Assembly (NCBI GenBank): GCA_022113835.1
Contig: JAILWY010000028.1
Span: 4,340,001 to 4,404,000, forward strand
Source: Atopsyche davidsoni
Lineage: Eukaryota > Arthropoda > Insecta > Trichoptera > Hydrobiosidae
Reading direction: 5' to 3'
Length of the DNA: 64,000 nucleotides
Part shown: one piece after another, positions 13,500-24,475 of the stretch
Layout of the letters: each line of letters opens with the position of its first letter
Position numbering within the stretch: position 1 is the first letter of the stretch
Notes under the pieces: model-generated
The model's database searches: none
What the model was told of the DNA's origin: nothing
Seen by the model: only the letters and a program-made list of their open reading frames with translations
Program-made: the position numbers and the translations under genes

Positions 13500-13850
13500 T
13501 CACTATAATTTTGTGAGGGATTTCTTTGTTTCTTTCTCCTCCTCCATAACATTTTGCTGTTGTTATTCCCCCCACAAGACCTTCAATGTCGTCTTCATCC
13601 ATCTCCTTGGTTTTTCCCAAGGACACATTTCCATCGGCAATTGGCGGCTCTGCCTCATGACCGATCATGCCGCAGTTTTTTCCAAGCAGAATTGAAGGTT
13701 CTCTCCTTCTCCACTCCACGAGACATCGCTCCACATTGCTCTTTGCAGACAAAACCGCAATTACCACACCTACGTCTTCCCTTGCAGCCTTTCCTCTCAC
13801 AGAGTAGTTTGGTTGTAGCATCCTCCCACAAACGTTCACCCTTAAGACTT
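13500..13850 (-). pseudogene. Cysteine-rich coding remnant repeated in NACHT 3' flanks
   Basis: The minus strand encodes a short stretch with regularly spaced cysteines (LCERKGCKGRRRCGNCGF, then CKEQC), which looks like a zinc-binding tail. It is followed by stops in all frames. Copies lie at about 22890-23220 and 40910-41230. The copies differ by frameshifts, so none is an intact gene. A piggyBac-type transposase tail is one possibility, since such proteins end in a Cys-rich domain, but the spacing does not clearly match. I do not assign a function. Confidence 0.4.
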
Positions 13851-14535
13851 GATATTTATTCCGAAAAACAAATGAGCAACCATACCGGGTGGTCCAATAG
13901 TTACCGCGTTAAGCGTGTCCGCTGAGAAATCTCATTTCAATGAATAAAATACCTTAGAATTATTTTTTACTTAAGAAAACTTGAGGATTGAGGAAAAATG
14001 TAAAATTGTTGCTTCAACAAGCAATGAATTGTTTCAAAATGCATTTATAAAAAAATGTAATTTTCATATGGGCTATAATTTGTCTCGGAGAAAGGTGTGG
14101 TGTAAGTTTTAATGTTTCATGCATTGTATTTGGTGTAGGTATCCAATAAATGCACAAAAAATGTACAAAAAATTATTAGGTTTGATTTTTTTTATTCAGG
14201 TGCCTCTCCTCTGAGGAGGTCAGCGACCATCTCACTGAAGATATCTCTCCTAGGCTAGTCTTATAAATTTTGGCTTTACTCCCGACTTCCGGCCACTGGT
14301 GTATTGTTTAACACTTTTTTGTTAATTTTAAAATTATAATTAAATTACTTGCAGATAATTAAACCACAGTTTATAAATCACTTCTATGTGATCATCACTA
14401 AATGAGAAGTTCATTTTCTTGTTATATATATATTAATGATTTACATAATTCATCCCGACACTAAACAGATGGTCGATTCTTTCTCTCGGGCATATTAACA
14501 ATTAAATAAACGCATAGATCAATAATCATAAGTAA

Positions 14536-14541
14536 TTTATT
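14536..14541 (-). terminator. Candidate poly(A) signal of NACHT1
   Basis: AATAAA on the minus strand about 220 nt past the NACHT1 stop codon. It lies in the repeated 3' flank and could serve as the cleavage signal. Confidence 0.3.
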
Positions 14542-14762
14542 TTTACTTGTATAAATTTACAATTCATTGAATAATTAACAAGTTTTTTTTATAATTAAGG
14601 TTATTTGCGAAATAGTTATTTAAACATCTTCTCATGACTAACAAATATTTCATAGTAAAAAAATATATAAAAAACAATATCCCTTAAAACAATATCAATA
14701 ATAAAAATTATAAACAATCAAAAAAATTAACAACAATATTAATAATAAAACAATATATTCTG

Positions 14763-17250
14763 TTAATTATCATTGACAACATTTATGTCACACCCCAAAT
14801 CTAGCAACCATTCAACCACATCCGGTCTTTCTTCTCTAGCAGCCATGTGTAGTAATGATGCACCAGCACTGTCCCTCGTGTGAATATCTACTCCAAGTGT
14901 TACAAACCTCTTCAGCGTTTCTATCGTACAGTTACAATAAATACTTGAAAACAATATATTCTGTCCGTAATTATCGACAACGTTTATGTCACACCCCAAT
15001 TGTACCAACCATTCGACCACATCCGGTCTTTCTTCTCTAGCAGCCATGTGTATTAATGATAGTCCAACACTGTCCCTCGTGTGAATATCTACTCCAAGTG
15101 TTACAAACGTCTTCAGCGTTTCTATCGTACATTTATTTAAAATACCTAAATACAATATATTACGTCCATTATTAGTAACACCGTTTATGTCACACCCCAA
15201 TTCTAGCAACCATTCAACCACATCTAGTCTTTCTTTTCTAGCAGCCATGTGTATTAATGATTCGCCATCACTGTCCCTCGTGTGAATATCTACTCCAAGT
15301 GTTACAAACGTCTTCAGCGTTTCTATTGTACATTTATTTAAAATACCTAAATACAATATATTACGTCCATTATTAGTAACACCGTTTATGTCACACCCCA
15401 ATTCTAGCAACCATTCAACCACATCTAGTCTTTCTTTTCTAGCAGCCATGTGTATTAATGATTCGCCATCACTGTCCCTCGTGTGAATATCTACTCCAAG
15501 TGTTACAAACGTCTTCAGCGTTTCTATTGTACATTTATTTAAAATACCTAAATACAATATATTACGTCCATTATTAGTAACACCGTTTATGTCACACCCC
15601 AATTCTAGCAACCATTCAACCACATCTAGTCTTTCTTTTCTAGCAGCCATGTGTATTAATGATTCGCCATCACTGTCCCTCGTGTGAATATCTACTCCAA
15701 GTGTTACAAACGTCTTCAGCGTTTCTATCGTACAGTTACAATAAATACTTGAAAACAATATATTCTGTCCGTTATTATCGACAACGTTTATGTCACACCC
15801 CAATTGTACCAACCATTCAACCACATCCAGTCTTTCTTTTCTAGCAGCCATGTGTATTAATGATAGTCCAACACTGTCCCTCGTGTGAATATCTACTCCA
15901 AGTGTTACCAACGTCTTCAGCGTTTCTATCGTACATTTACAGAAAATACCTAAATACAATATATTATCTCCATTATTAGTAACAACACTTATGTCACACC
16001 CCAATTCTAGCAACCATTCAACCACATCCAGTCTTTCTTTTCTAGCAGCCATATGTATTAATGATTCGCCATCACTGTCCCTCGTGTGAAAATCTACTCC
16101 AAGTGTTACCAAAGTCTTCAGCATTTCTATCGTACAATTATTTACAATACCTAAAAACAATATATTCTGTCCATAATTATTGACAACGTTTATGTCACAC
16201 CCCAAATCTAGCAACCATTCAACCACATCCAGTCTTTCTTTTCTAGCAGCCATGTGCATTAATGATTCGCCATTACTGTCCCTCGTGTGAATATCTACTC
16301 CAAGTGTTACAAACGTCTTCAGCGTTTCTATCTTACATTTACAGAAAATACCGAAAAACAATATATTATGTCCTTTATTAGTAACAACGCTTATGTCACA
16401 CCCCAATTCTAGCAACCATTCAACCACATCCAGTCTTTCTTTTCTAGCAGCCATGTGTATTAATGATTCGCCATCACTGTCCCTCGTGTGAATATCTACT
16501 CCAAGTGTTACCAATGTCTTCAGCGTTTCTATCTTACATTTACAGGAAATACCTGAAAACAATATATTACATCCTTCATTATCAACAACATTTATGTCAC
16601 ACCCCAAATCTAGCAACCATTCAACCACATCCAGTCTTTCTTTTCTAGCAGCCATGTGCATTAATGATTCGCCATTACTGTCCCTCGTGTGAATATCTAC
16701 TCCAAGTGTTACAAACGTCTTCAGCGTTTCTATCGTACATTTATTATAAATACCTGAAAACAATATATTATATCCATAATTATTAACAACGCTTATGTCA
16801 CACCCCAATTCTAGCAACCATTCAACCACATCCAGTCTTTCTTTTCTAGCAGCCATGTGCATTAATGATTCGCCATTACTGTCCCTCGTGTGAATATCTA
16901 CTCCAAGTGTTACAAACGTCTTCAGCGTTTCTATCGTACATTTATTATAAATACCTGAAAACAATATATTATATCCATAATTATTAACAACGCTTATGTC
17001 ACACCCCAATTCTAGCAACCATTCAACCACATCCAGTCTTTCTTTTCTAGCAGCCATGTGCATTAATGATTCGCCATTACTGTCACTGTTCGTGTGAAAA
17101 TCTACTCCAAGTGTTACCAAAGTCTTCAGCATTTCTATCGTACAATTATTTACAATACCTAAAAACAATATATTCTGTCCATAATTATTGACAACGTTTA
17201 TGTCACACCCCAATTCTAGCAACCATTCGATAACATCCACCCTTTTCACT
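14763..17250 (-). repeat. 201-bp tandem repeat array encoding ankyrin double units in NACHT1
   Basis: About twelve units of 201 bp. Each encodes 67 aa, made of one repeat around IHMAARKERLDVVEWLLELG and a second around NILYLGILNKCTIETLKTFV. Three consecutive units (about 15060-15720) encode identical peptides, and so do two others (about 16700-17070). The VQLGCDINVVDN type recurs four units apart, giving an 804-bp higher-order period. One unit carries an extra codon near 17090. Confidence 0.95.
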
Positions 17251-20200
17251 ATAGTAGCTTGAAGTAGAGTGGTGAAATTGAAAACGTTTTTCGTGTCTTT
17301 ATTAAATTCTTGAGGTTTCAAACTATGTATTACTTCTAGATCGTTGTTAAACCAAATCCCCGTTTGTAAGGGAATATCGCCTTCACGGTCTTCAGCATTT
17401 AAATCCACATTATTTTGCATTAATATGCGTACTCCATCATTGCACTTGTAAGTTAGAGCCAAATGAATTGGATTTTTCTTATCTGCAATATGTGTCGGTT
17501 TGTTTACATCCGCTCCGTACTTAATCAGAAGTTGCAGCGAAGCGAGCTGCTGATTAGATATAGCTTCCCCGAGGAGAGATGCGTGTGCTGTACTGCTGTC
17601 AAAAATATACTCTTTATCTGCAGCCACAGCATTGGCGTCCATACACCTTAAGGCGTTCTCCAGAATCATCTCAGTGCCTTCTATCACCGAATATCTTATT
17701 ATATCCCGGAAAAGCTGCTTTTCATAACACTTCTCGAAAAAAAACATATATTCATCATCAGCATATTCTCCGTTGAAAAATTTTCGTACGTACATAAAAT
17801 CTTCAGTAGCTAATATATTATTCAAAAAGACATTGATTTGCACTTCCATTGCCGATTTACTTTTTAGTAACGCACTGAAGTATTTTGCCAAAAAATATTC
17901 AGCAAAGGTCTGGTGTATGAACTGCGGCTTATCGTGGACAACTGCCGTGATCAACCCCTCGTTTTTATTGCCTTTCGAGTAATTGGACAAGTTTTTAAGG
18001 CATTCTTTCCTTTTGTCCTCAGATAATAAAGCATTAATATGTTCGCTCAACAGTGCATAGATAGCCAAGTCCTGGTGACATTGTATAAATCTCTTATACT
18101 TTTCATCATTATCGTCCATTAAATAAGGACTACTTAATGCCAACTCAGTGTGCACTTTCCTAATGAATGTTTTGAATTTCTTCTCCACGAAAATTTGGAA
18201 TAACTTGTTTAACCCGTTTCTAGTTGTAAATGCCACATTCCCAAAATCATTTTCTTGCAGAACCTCCGCCAGCATGTTTAGGTGAAGAGGCAGGCAGCAG
18301 AAAGACTTCAGGTTACTTGCAATGTCTTTAAAATCACAATTATTTAATTTTTCATGGCTTTGTTCAGATGATTCCAACTTCAACTTGCATATATTATTGA
18401 TAAAGAGATCTTGGTCACGTTCGGTAAGAGGTTCTAAGTGGTGGCTGAATACCCCCAATGATTTCTCCACAAACTGGCACATGTGACTCCTAGTGCTGAC
18501 GACGAGTCCGATGTTAAATTTTTTCAGTTCTTTTAGCAAGTCTCTGACAATATCCTTGTAGTGTGGACTGATCTCGTCGTACCCATCGAACAAAAGAACT
18601 ACCTTCTCTGGTTTATTCAGAAGAGAGTATTGTAGCAGATCACTGCCGAGTGAATCGTTGTTGAGATGCATTTGTAATATATTTTTACAAAGAAATTCTA
18701 TCACTTTTTTTCCATCTAAATATCCAAGATCGTTGCTGATTTTCACACGGTCTATTAATTTCATAAGATCATCAGTATGATCTTTGAGATCTATCTTAAA
18801 AACCCATTTATTATGGAACCGATTTTTTCTATCTTCTGCTAGATGAGAAAGAAAAGTTGACTTTCCTGCGCCGGCACCGTTACTGATTATGAAAGTGAAG
18901 GGAGTCGACTGAGGTAAGAATTCCCCCTCTTCAAGGCTCTGTCCTCCGGAGCTCTCTTCAGTGATACGCATAATCCTATAATTTAGCAACTGTTCTCTTT
19001 GTCCGTGTGTGTCCACCCATGTCAAAATCTTCGAATTGTTTATGTGAATCCAATGTATATTTTTATTACTATATTTTTTACAGATATTTTTAAATTTTTT
19101 CTCATTTTCAGTACCATCTAAAATGAAGTATTTAGGTGTAGAATTGAACTGCACTCGGTGATTATCTGTTTTAAATGAATAAATACGAGGGTCAGACGCA
19201 GTTGCATCGTAAAATTCACTGATCATTTCTTCACATTTTGCAGAATCTGATTTAGAAATTTCCTTTTCTTCTTTGCCCGTGGACAGAATATGATTAAATT
19301 TAAGCATATTTTTAAAATTACTATAAATCACTCCAGACACATCAAAAAGGTCCTGTACTTTTTCATTCCTCAGAATTTCCGAATCAATGTTGATAACTTG
19401 AGATATTTTCCGTTGAATGTAATTTGGATCACATTTGGGTATTTTGGTTCCAATATGAATCTCTGCATCTCGAAGGAGCTTCTCAAAGGTACCAGTATCT
19501 ATATTCTTATAAAACTCTGCTGGGAGAAGATTGTTCAAGGAAACACAGTGACCTTGGAAATTCACTGTCGTCTCCATCAGAGAAGCCCGAGATTCCTCGG
19601 TGAGATCTATAAACTTATACTTGACCAGTGAATGTACGCACATAGTTTTCCACTTTACGATGTTCAAATGAAGTTCACCATGGTGCACCAGCATGACAGT
19701 TGCCGTGGTGTTAAGAAGTATACTTTCTAGAACGTGATGCGCCTCTGCTGTCCACTTGGTGTCGTCGCACTCCACGAGCAGCAGCTCCATACTGCCGGCC
19801 TTGCAAATGCTGCTATCAACCATCTCACGCGTCTCGGGCATCTGCAGCGTGCTCAGTTTGAGAAATATGAATTTGTCTTCTTTTGAGAACCTCTCACATC
19901 CGTGCAACATCTGTAAAACAACAGCTGCCCCAATAGCCGTGTGCTGTATTTGAAAGCAGATGAGCCGCTCCCTTGCGTTAATTAATCTCATCAATGGCTC
20001 CGTGTCAGCTTTTACTTTTTGAAAATCTTTAAAAATGCATCTCTTGAGTTGAGCTTTATAATTCATGCTGATGCCGACACACACCTGATCGATTACTTCG
20101 GATTTTACTTCATTAAAAAGATTTTTACCGCTCTCGAGTGTTAAAGCACTTCGATCTTTCGCCTTGAACCAGTCCATTATTTTAATTTGTAAGCCATCAT

Positions 20201-21275
20201 AAAACCTCTTGCCTGGGCTGACCTGTATCTTTTCTAAGCTCTTAATGATTATATCATCCAGCTGGGTCTCCGAGGGCTGCTCCAGAGCAAGCAGCAGTCT
20301 GTCCATAAATAACATAAAATCTCTTTTTGCTACTGGCTCCGGGAATTGTTCTTCCGAATTGTTGAAATCTTTATCAAATTTATTCGGCAATTTCAAATCC
20401 ATTTTTAGCAAATCCTCAAAGTTTGGTAGTTTACATTCATTCTCGTTATCGTCTTTTTTAAGTCGTTTACTGTTACATTGTTCTTTGTGTTCATCAATGC
20501 ACTTGACAAAAATATCCCGGAAATTGCTTGCATCAGGAAGCTCATTCTTCTGAAATTCAATGCGGAAGCTGGCTTTTTTATTGTTGATATTCAGAACTCC
20601 GGCGAGCGGTTTTTGGTATCGCTTTATAAGGTCAGATCGCAGACTCAACGTTCCGTCACTGCAAAAGATCACGCACAGCTCCATAGCCAGCTTGTACCCA
20701 TCCGTGCCTCTCCAGATACTCTCGAACAGTTCTTCTTGGGCACTCTCCGTCAGCTGGAACAGTCCAGCCTTGTCACTGCAGTGGAAGAGTTCCATGTACC
20801 CCTGAACGTCAGGATAGTTCTCCGGTCGCACTGCAGACAGTGATTTATCTGATTCCTTAAAAGCAGCATTTGTGCAGAGTATGAGATGCTGAGCTTCTCT
20901 GATGGAAATTCCATATAAAAAATTTTCTTTTTGCTTGATGTCTTGCCACGACTGAAAGTATTTTCCTACACAGAAGTCTCCGCTCTCTGCCTTTAGATCG
21001 TCTATTGATATTATTCTGCTACTGTAATTTTTGTGCTTTGCTTGTATTAAATAAGTGGTCCATAAGTCAATTTTTTTACGGGAAAAAAAAACGTCATCAA
21101 ATATTCCGGCATCCTCAAACTCTGTTCCAAGAAAGAAAGGCTCGTCTTCTGACAGCGCTTGTATGAGGCAGAGGATGACCAGCTTGAGTTGGTACGTGAT
21201 TCCCTTCAAGGACTGCCCAAGGGAGTGGTTGATTCTGTAATTTTCCGTGGTGCATTTTTCTCCGAGTTCTGCCAT
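14763..21275 (-). CDS. NACHT1: nuclease-like, NACHT NTPase, ankyrin-array protein (2170 aa)
   Basis: A single uninterrupted frame. Residues 25-85 hold a PD-(D/E)XK-like core: GTE with E52, FDD at 59-61 and QAK at 78-80. This E, D, QxK order is seen in Mrr and Cap4/DUF4297 nucleases. Residues about 90-780 are an unassigned, mostly helical region. The NACHT domain has Walker A GAGAGKST near 799-806, Walker B LLFDGYDEI near 892-900 and a VSTRSH sensor. FIHQTFAEYFLAKYF near 1115 resembles the NLR winged-helix/superhelical segment. Ankyrin repeats start near 1228, with about twelve 67-aa double units from about 1340 to the end. The architecture is that of a STAND switch: ankyrin sensor, NACHT oligomerisation, nuclease effector. 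Cellular role and target are unknown. The start is the first ATG after a conserved splice-acceptor-like leader. The nuclease call is by motif only; NACHT and ankyrin are firm. Confidence 0.9.
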   Translation of the reverse strand: MAELGEKCTTENYRINHSLGQSLKGITYQLKLVILCLIQALSEDEPFFLGTEFEDAGIFDDVFFSRKKIDLWTTYLIQAKHKNYSSRIISIDDLKAESGDFCVGKYFQSWQDIKQKENFLYGISIREAQHLILCTNAAFKESDKSLSAVRPENYPDVQGYMELFHCSDKAGLFQLTESAQEELFESIWRGTDGYKLAMELCVIFCSDGTLSLRSDLIKRYQKPLAGVLNINNKKASFRIEFQKNELPDASNFRDIFVKCIDEHKEQCNSKRLKKDDNENECKLPNFEDLLKMDLKLPNKFDKDFNNSEEQFPEPVAKRDFMLFMDRLLLALEQPSETQLDDIIIKSLEKIQVSPGKRFYDGLQIKIMDWFKAKDRSALTLESGKNLFNEVKSEVIDQVCVGISMNYKAQLKRCIFKDFQKVKADTEPLMRLINARERLICFQIQHTAIGAAVVLQMLHGCERFSKEDKFIFLKLSTLQMPETREMVDSSICKAGSMELLLVECDDTKWTAEAHHVLESILLNTTATVMLVHHGELHLNIVKWKTMCVHSLVKYKFIDLTEESRASLMETTVNFQGHCVSLNNLLPAEFYKNIDTGTFEKLLRDAEIHIGTKIPKCDPNYIQRKISQVINIDSEILRNEKVQDLFDVSGVIYSNFKNMLKFNHILSTGKEEKEISKSDSAKCEEMISEFYDATASDPRIYSFKTDNHRVQFNSTPKYFILDGTENEKKFKNICKKYSNKNIHWIHINNSKILTWVDTHGQREQLLNYRIMRITEESSGGQSLEEGEFLPQSTPFTFIISNGAGAGKSTFLSHLAEDRKNRFHNKWVFKIDLKDHTDDLMKLIDRVKISNDLGYLDGKKVIEFLCKNILQMHLNNDSLGSDLLQYSLLNKPEKVVLLFDGYDEISPHYKDIVRDLLKELKKFNIGLVVSTRSHMCQFVEKSLGVFSHHLEPLTERDQDLFINNICKLKLESSEQSHEKLNNCDFKDIASNLKSFCCLPLHLNMLAEVLQENDFGNVAFTTRNGLNKLFQIFVEKKFKTFIRKVHTELALSSPYLMDDNDEKYKRFIQCHQDLAIYALLSEHINALLSEDKRKECLKNLSNYSKGNKNEGLITAVVHDKPQFIHQTFAEYFLAKYFSALLKSKSAMEVQINVFLNNILATEDFMYVRKFFNGEYADDEYMFFFEKCYEKQLFRDIIRYSVIEGTEMILENALRCMDANAVAADKEYIFDSSTAHASLLGEAISNQQLASLQLLIKYGADVNKPTHIADKKNPIHLALTYKCNDGVRILMQNNVDLNAEDREGDIPLQTGIWFNNDLEVIHSLKPQEFNKDTKNVFNFTTLLQATIVKRVDVIEWLLELGCDINVVNNYGQNILFLGIVNNCTIEMLKTLVTLGVDFHTNSDSNGESLMHMAARKERLDVVEWLLELGCDISVVNNYGYNILFSGIYNKCTIETLKTFVTLGVDIHTRDSNGESLMHMAARKERLDVVEWLLELGCDISVVNNYGYNILFSGIYNKCTIETLKTFVTLGVDIHTRDSNGESLMHMAARKERLDVVEWLLDLGCDINVVDNEGCNILFSGISCKCKIETLKTLVTLGVDIHTRDSDGESLIHMAARKERLDVVEWLLELGCDISVVTNKGHNILFFGIFCKCKIETLKTFVTLGVDIHTRDSNGESLMHMAARKERLDVVEWLLDLGCDINVVNNYGQNILFLGIVNNCTIEMLKTLVTLGVDFHTRDSDGESLIHMAARKERLDVVEWLLELGCDISVVTNNGDNILYLGIFCKCTIETLKTLVTLGVDIHTRDSVGLSLIHMAARKERLDVVEWLVQLGCDINVVDNNGQNILFSSIYCNCTIETLKTFVTLGVDIHTRDSDGESLIHMAARKERLDVVEWLLELGCDINGVTNNGRNILYLGILNKCTIETLKTFVTLGVDIHTRDSDGESLIHMAARKERLDVVEWLLELGCDINGVTNNGRNILYLGILNKCTIETLKTFVTLGVDIHTRDSDGESLIHMAARKERLDVVEWLLELGCDINGVTNNGRNILYLGILNKCTIETLKTFVTLGVDIHTRDSVGLSLIHMAAREERPDVVEWLVQLGCDINVVDNYGQNILFSSIYCNCTIETLKRFVTLGVDIHTRDSAGASLLHMAAREERPDVVEWLLDLGCDINVVNDN

Positions 21276-21292
21276 TTTTCTTTACATTTCTG
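21276..21292 (-). promoter_or_regulatory. NACHT1 leader: start-stop uORF and 3' splice site
   Basis: Reading the minus strand, TTTTTTTCAG is followed by AAATGTAAAGAAAA and then the main ATG. The upstream ATG is followed at once by TAA (21287-21282), leaving a minimal AUGUAA element 6 nt before the start codon. The pyrimidine tract and CAG look like a 3' splice site, implying an intron in the 5' UTR. The arrangement is conserved in all four paralogues. Confidence 0.5.
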
Positions 21293-21705
21293 AAAAAAAT
21301 TATCGAAACGACCTTTGAGAATAGAAATATATATTTTCTTTGTCTGATAATAAAAGTCTGTCAGGGTCAACATTTGTACATTTTACAAACACATTTGGAT
21401 AATCGTAAACCAATCGTATGCACATATTGTTTTGAGAAGAGATGGATTTTCGTTGGTAATTCCTGTAAAAATGTTTCTAAAAAAATTTGATAGAAAATTG
21501 TAAATACAATGGTTCCATTTATATTTTTATTTGTTTACTACCTAACCCCTAAATATAAATATTGTTTTTATATATTTTTTTAAACACAAATAAATTGTAA
21601 ATTAAGGGTGTAAAACAGCAAAGGATTAAATAAATTGAAGCCTCATGAAAACCAAGCCATAATAAACACAGAATATATAATATATTCATAGAAATTTATT
21701 TATTT

Positions 21706-22240
21706 TATAGTGATTTTTCCACGTGTTAATTTTTATTGGTGACCGGATTAGCTTCATTATTAGTTTGTTAATGCCAGCAATGAAAATTAACATGTGAAAA
21801 AATCACTCAAGTTTTTTATTTAAAATATTAAAGTTTATTATTAGTCAGCTAGCCAGTTTTAATAATACGAGTTTTGGAAAATATTTTTTTTTATCCATCA
21901 AAGATAACAAATGAGTTTATCTCTTTATCTATTCAGATATCACAAAACTGGGCGGAGTTAAGTCTGAAACGGACTGCCAAATAATTACATTTTACGAGTT
22001 ATGTAAATAATATAAATAATGAAATTAAATTTAAAATATAATCACCTCAAACTTTATCTGCAATGGTTATTAATTTCTAGACAATGGAGTTATCTTGTGC
22101 TTTAAAACTACTGCAACAACACTGCTGACGACTGATGAGCACCACACGCACTTCGTCAGTTATCTGCAAAAACCAAAGAGAAAAACGAGTTTGAAAATGC
22201 CAATGTGAAAGGTTGGCAAAACCGGTCCCATTTATTATAA
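21706..22240. repeat. Foldback and interspersed repeat block, copy 1
   Basis: AGTGATTTTTCCACGTG at about 21709 is matched in inverted form by CATGTGAAAAAATCACT near 21790, with variable DNA between. Downstream the block shares CTTTATCTGCAATGG and the phrase ending CTTCGTCAGTTATCTGC with copies near 34.0, 34.5, 49.7, 50.1 and 62.9 kb. It has no coding potential and looks like a non-autonomous element family. Confidence 0.6.
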
Positions 22241-24238
22241 AAAAATCACTCAATTATTTTATTCTATTTTAAATATATTCGATTAACTTGAATTCATTAA
22301 TAAATAACATCACAACTATAGCAATATTTAGAGCTGACGATTAAAAAAAATGTGGAACATTATAAAATTATACTTAAATTAAATGCTACTTCAAGAAAAA
22401 AATATTCTAAAATACTGTTTCGCTACAAATACTGAAGTGACAATAAAACTTGTTATTTGATAGGTCAGAAATTTTAATTTTAAAACTTAGTTGCTAGCTT
22501 ACGGCACAGGCTAGAAAGGTATTTAGGATTTTAAACATTAAAAGTGAGCGGTGTTAATGGGTCTATATTCTAATTAGTTTTGGTTTATAGGTTTTTTTTT
22601 TTAAAATTGTTACTATTTTATTTTTAATTGTAATTAAGCACATCTTGTTTACGATTGAAATAAACTCTACCTACTTTTTTTACATTCCAATAATTAACTT
22701 TTTGACAAAGTGCACTGATAATAATAATTTTAATACTAAAGGCACTCGAAGCAAATAAAAATCGGTTGAAATTAATGAATGCAATATAATATATTTAGTA
22801 AATTAGTTAGCAAAAAAATGTTGTGGCCATATATATATATAAAAGTATATAATTGATTGTAAAAAAAATAAATAATATTCACTATAATTACGTGAGGGAT
22901 TTCTTTGTCTCTTTCTCCTCTTCCGTGACTTTTTGCTGTTGTTATTCCCCCCACAAGATCTTCAATGTCGTCTTCATCCATCTCCATGGTTTTCCCCAAG
23001 GACACGATACCATCAGCAATTGATGACTCGGTTAGTGAGTAAACTGCTCGACATGATCATGCTGCAGTTTTCTCCAAGCAGAATTGAAGGTGACCACGCT
23101 CCACGCTTTATCAACTTATTACTCATACTGCGAGACATCGCTCTTTGCAGACAAAACCGCAATTACCACACTTGCCTCTTAACTTGCGGCCTTCCCTCTC
23201 ACAGAATAGTTTGGGTGTAGCATCCTCCCACGGTTATTTATTCCGAAAAACAAATGTGCGACCGTACCGGGAGGACCAATAGTTACCGCATTAAGCTTGT
23301 CCACTGAGAAATCTCATTTCAATGAATTAAATATCTTAGAATTTATTTTTACTTAAGAAAACTTGAGAATGTAGAAAAATGTAAAATCGTTGCTTCAACA
23401 AGCAATGAATTGTTTCAAAATGCATTTATAAAAATATTATTTTTATATTTACTACTGTTTGCGCAATAATTTTATTATTTGTAATATCATCATACTTTTA
23501 ATTTTTTTATGTGTGCTAGGCTTTAATTGGGGTTCTGTAGAACAATATAAAAAAGTTTTTTTTAATTATAAAACTCAATTTCGTGTCTTAGGAATATGTG
23601 TAAAATATTTTTTAGATTTCAGGGGACGTTGTTATTATTATTGTATTAAAAATACTGCATTGCTCCAGGGAATGCGATTTATTTAAGTACAAAAAATGTA
23701 TAAATAATTATTGTGTTTGAGTTTCTTTAAATTATAGTAAAATTGGCTGCAGTTAATTCAACCCGAATATATAAATCACTTCTCAGTGATCATCACTAAT
23801 TGAGAAGTTCTTTTTCTTGTTATATATATACTGATGATTTACATAATTCATCAAAAACATCCCAACTCGACGCTGAACAGTTGTAAGATGGTCAAACGCA
23901 GACAGTCGATTCTTTCTCTCGGGCATATTAACAATTCAATAAACGCATAGATCAATAATCATAAGTCATTTATTTTTACTTGTATAAATTTACAATTCAT
24001 TGAATATAATTAAGGTTATTTGCGAAATAGTTATTTAAACTTCTTCACATGACTATCAAAAATTATCGTAGCATAAAAATATATTTTAACATTGCATGTT
24101 TCGATATTTATAATAATTGTATATATAATAATATATTAAAAATTTTATATGGTATTGATTTATCACAAAAGTATATTTTAAGATTCTTTACAAAATTTTA
24201 TATTTTAACTAAAGAAGAAATCTACAAGGATATACATT

Positions 24239-24244
24239 TTTATT
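24239..24244 (-). terminator. Candidate poly(A) signal of NACHT2
   Basis: AATAAA on the minus strand about 230 nt after the NACHT2 stop, within a 3' UTR unlike those of the other NACHT genes. Confidence 0.35.
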
Positions 24245-24475
24245 GCACAGTAAAAAAATTGCGTATTTCTGCAATCTTCTTGCTTCTGCCACTCGCGATA
24301 CTGGTATTTGGGAAAAGTAGCACTGGTCTTGCAACCCTAAGACCCTTCAAATGTGCTCTGAGAGTTGCAAACCTCTGGACTCAACATCTCAATGTGCCTA
24401 AAATAATATTTCCATTGCAGCTAAGCTCTGAATCGTGTAAGCACAATGATATCCAAATGACACTATAAGCCTCAA

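Larger units (their letters stand above)
10422..14760. repeat. Segmental duplication 1, copy A (FAR 3' half to NACHT1 3' flank)
   Basis: This block aligns with 37817-42245 in order and orientation. It runs from intron 5 of FAR through exons 6-10 and about 2.6 kb of intergenic DNA up to the 3' end of a NACHT gene. Introns are shared as well as exons, so this is a DNA-level duplication and not a retrocopy. Differences are mostly single bases and small indels, so the event looks fairly recent. Confidence 0.92.
12080..14762. other. FAR-NACHT1 intergenic region, repeated beside the other NACHT genes
   Basis: Apart from the FAR 3' UTR this stretch has no intact gene. It is built of blocks that recur beside every NACHT copy. 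A cysteine-rich decayed reading frame lies at 13500-13850. A conserved 100-bp segment near 14200-14300 contains a CCTCTCCTCTGAGGAGG hairpin. An AT-rich block at 14400-14762 forms the immediate 3' flank. Matching blocks occur at 22770-24050, 37030-37373, 40800-42245 and 53630-54960. Confidence 0.7.
21293..24475. other. NACHT1-NACHT2 intergenic region, made of repeats
   Basis: The NACHT1 5' flank (21293-21640) resembles those of the other NACHT genes and here lacks the mariner insertion found at 31.7 and 48.2 kb. Positions 21640-22300 hold a foldback repeat and a copy of the interspersed block with CTTTATCTGCAATGG. Positions 22500-24050 repeat the NACHT 3' flank, including the Cys-rich remnant at 22890-23220. 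Positions 24050-24475 are the likely 3' UTR of NACHT2 and differ from the other copies. No intact gene is seen. Confidence 0.6.

Noticed and set aside
14855..16648. Repeated plus-strand open frames of about 61-66 aa inside the NACHT1 array (also in NACHT3 and NACHT4)
   Set aside because: They are antisense shadows of the 201-bp ankyrin units, repeated because the units are. No independent coding signal.
14800..17200. CRISPR-like or satellite array
   Set aside because: The 201-bp units have no spacers, keep a coding frame throughout and translate to ankyrin repeats.
24049..24468. Open frame of 139 aa on the plus strand
   Set aside because: Lies in the presumed NACHT2 3' UTR, antisense and A/T-rich, with no family resemblance.
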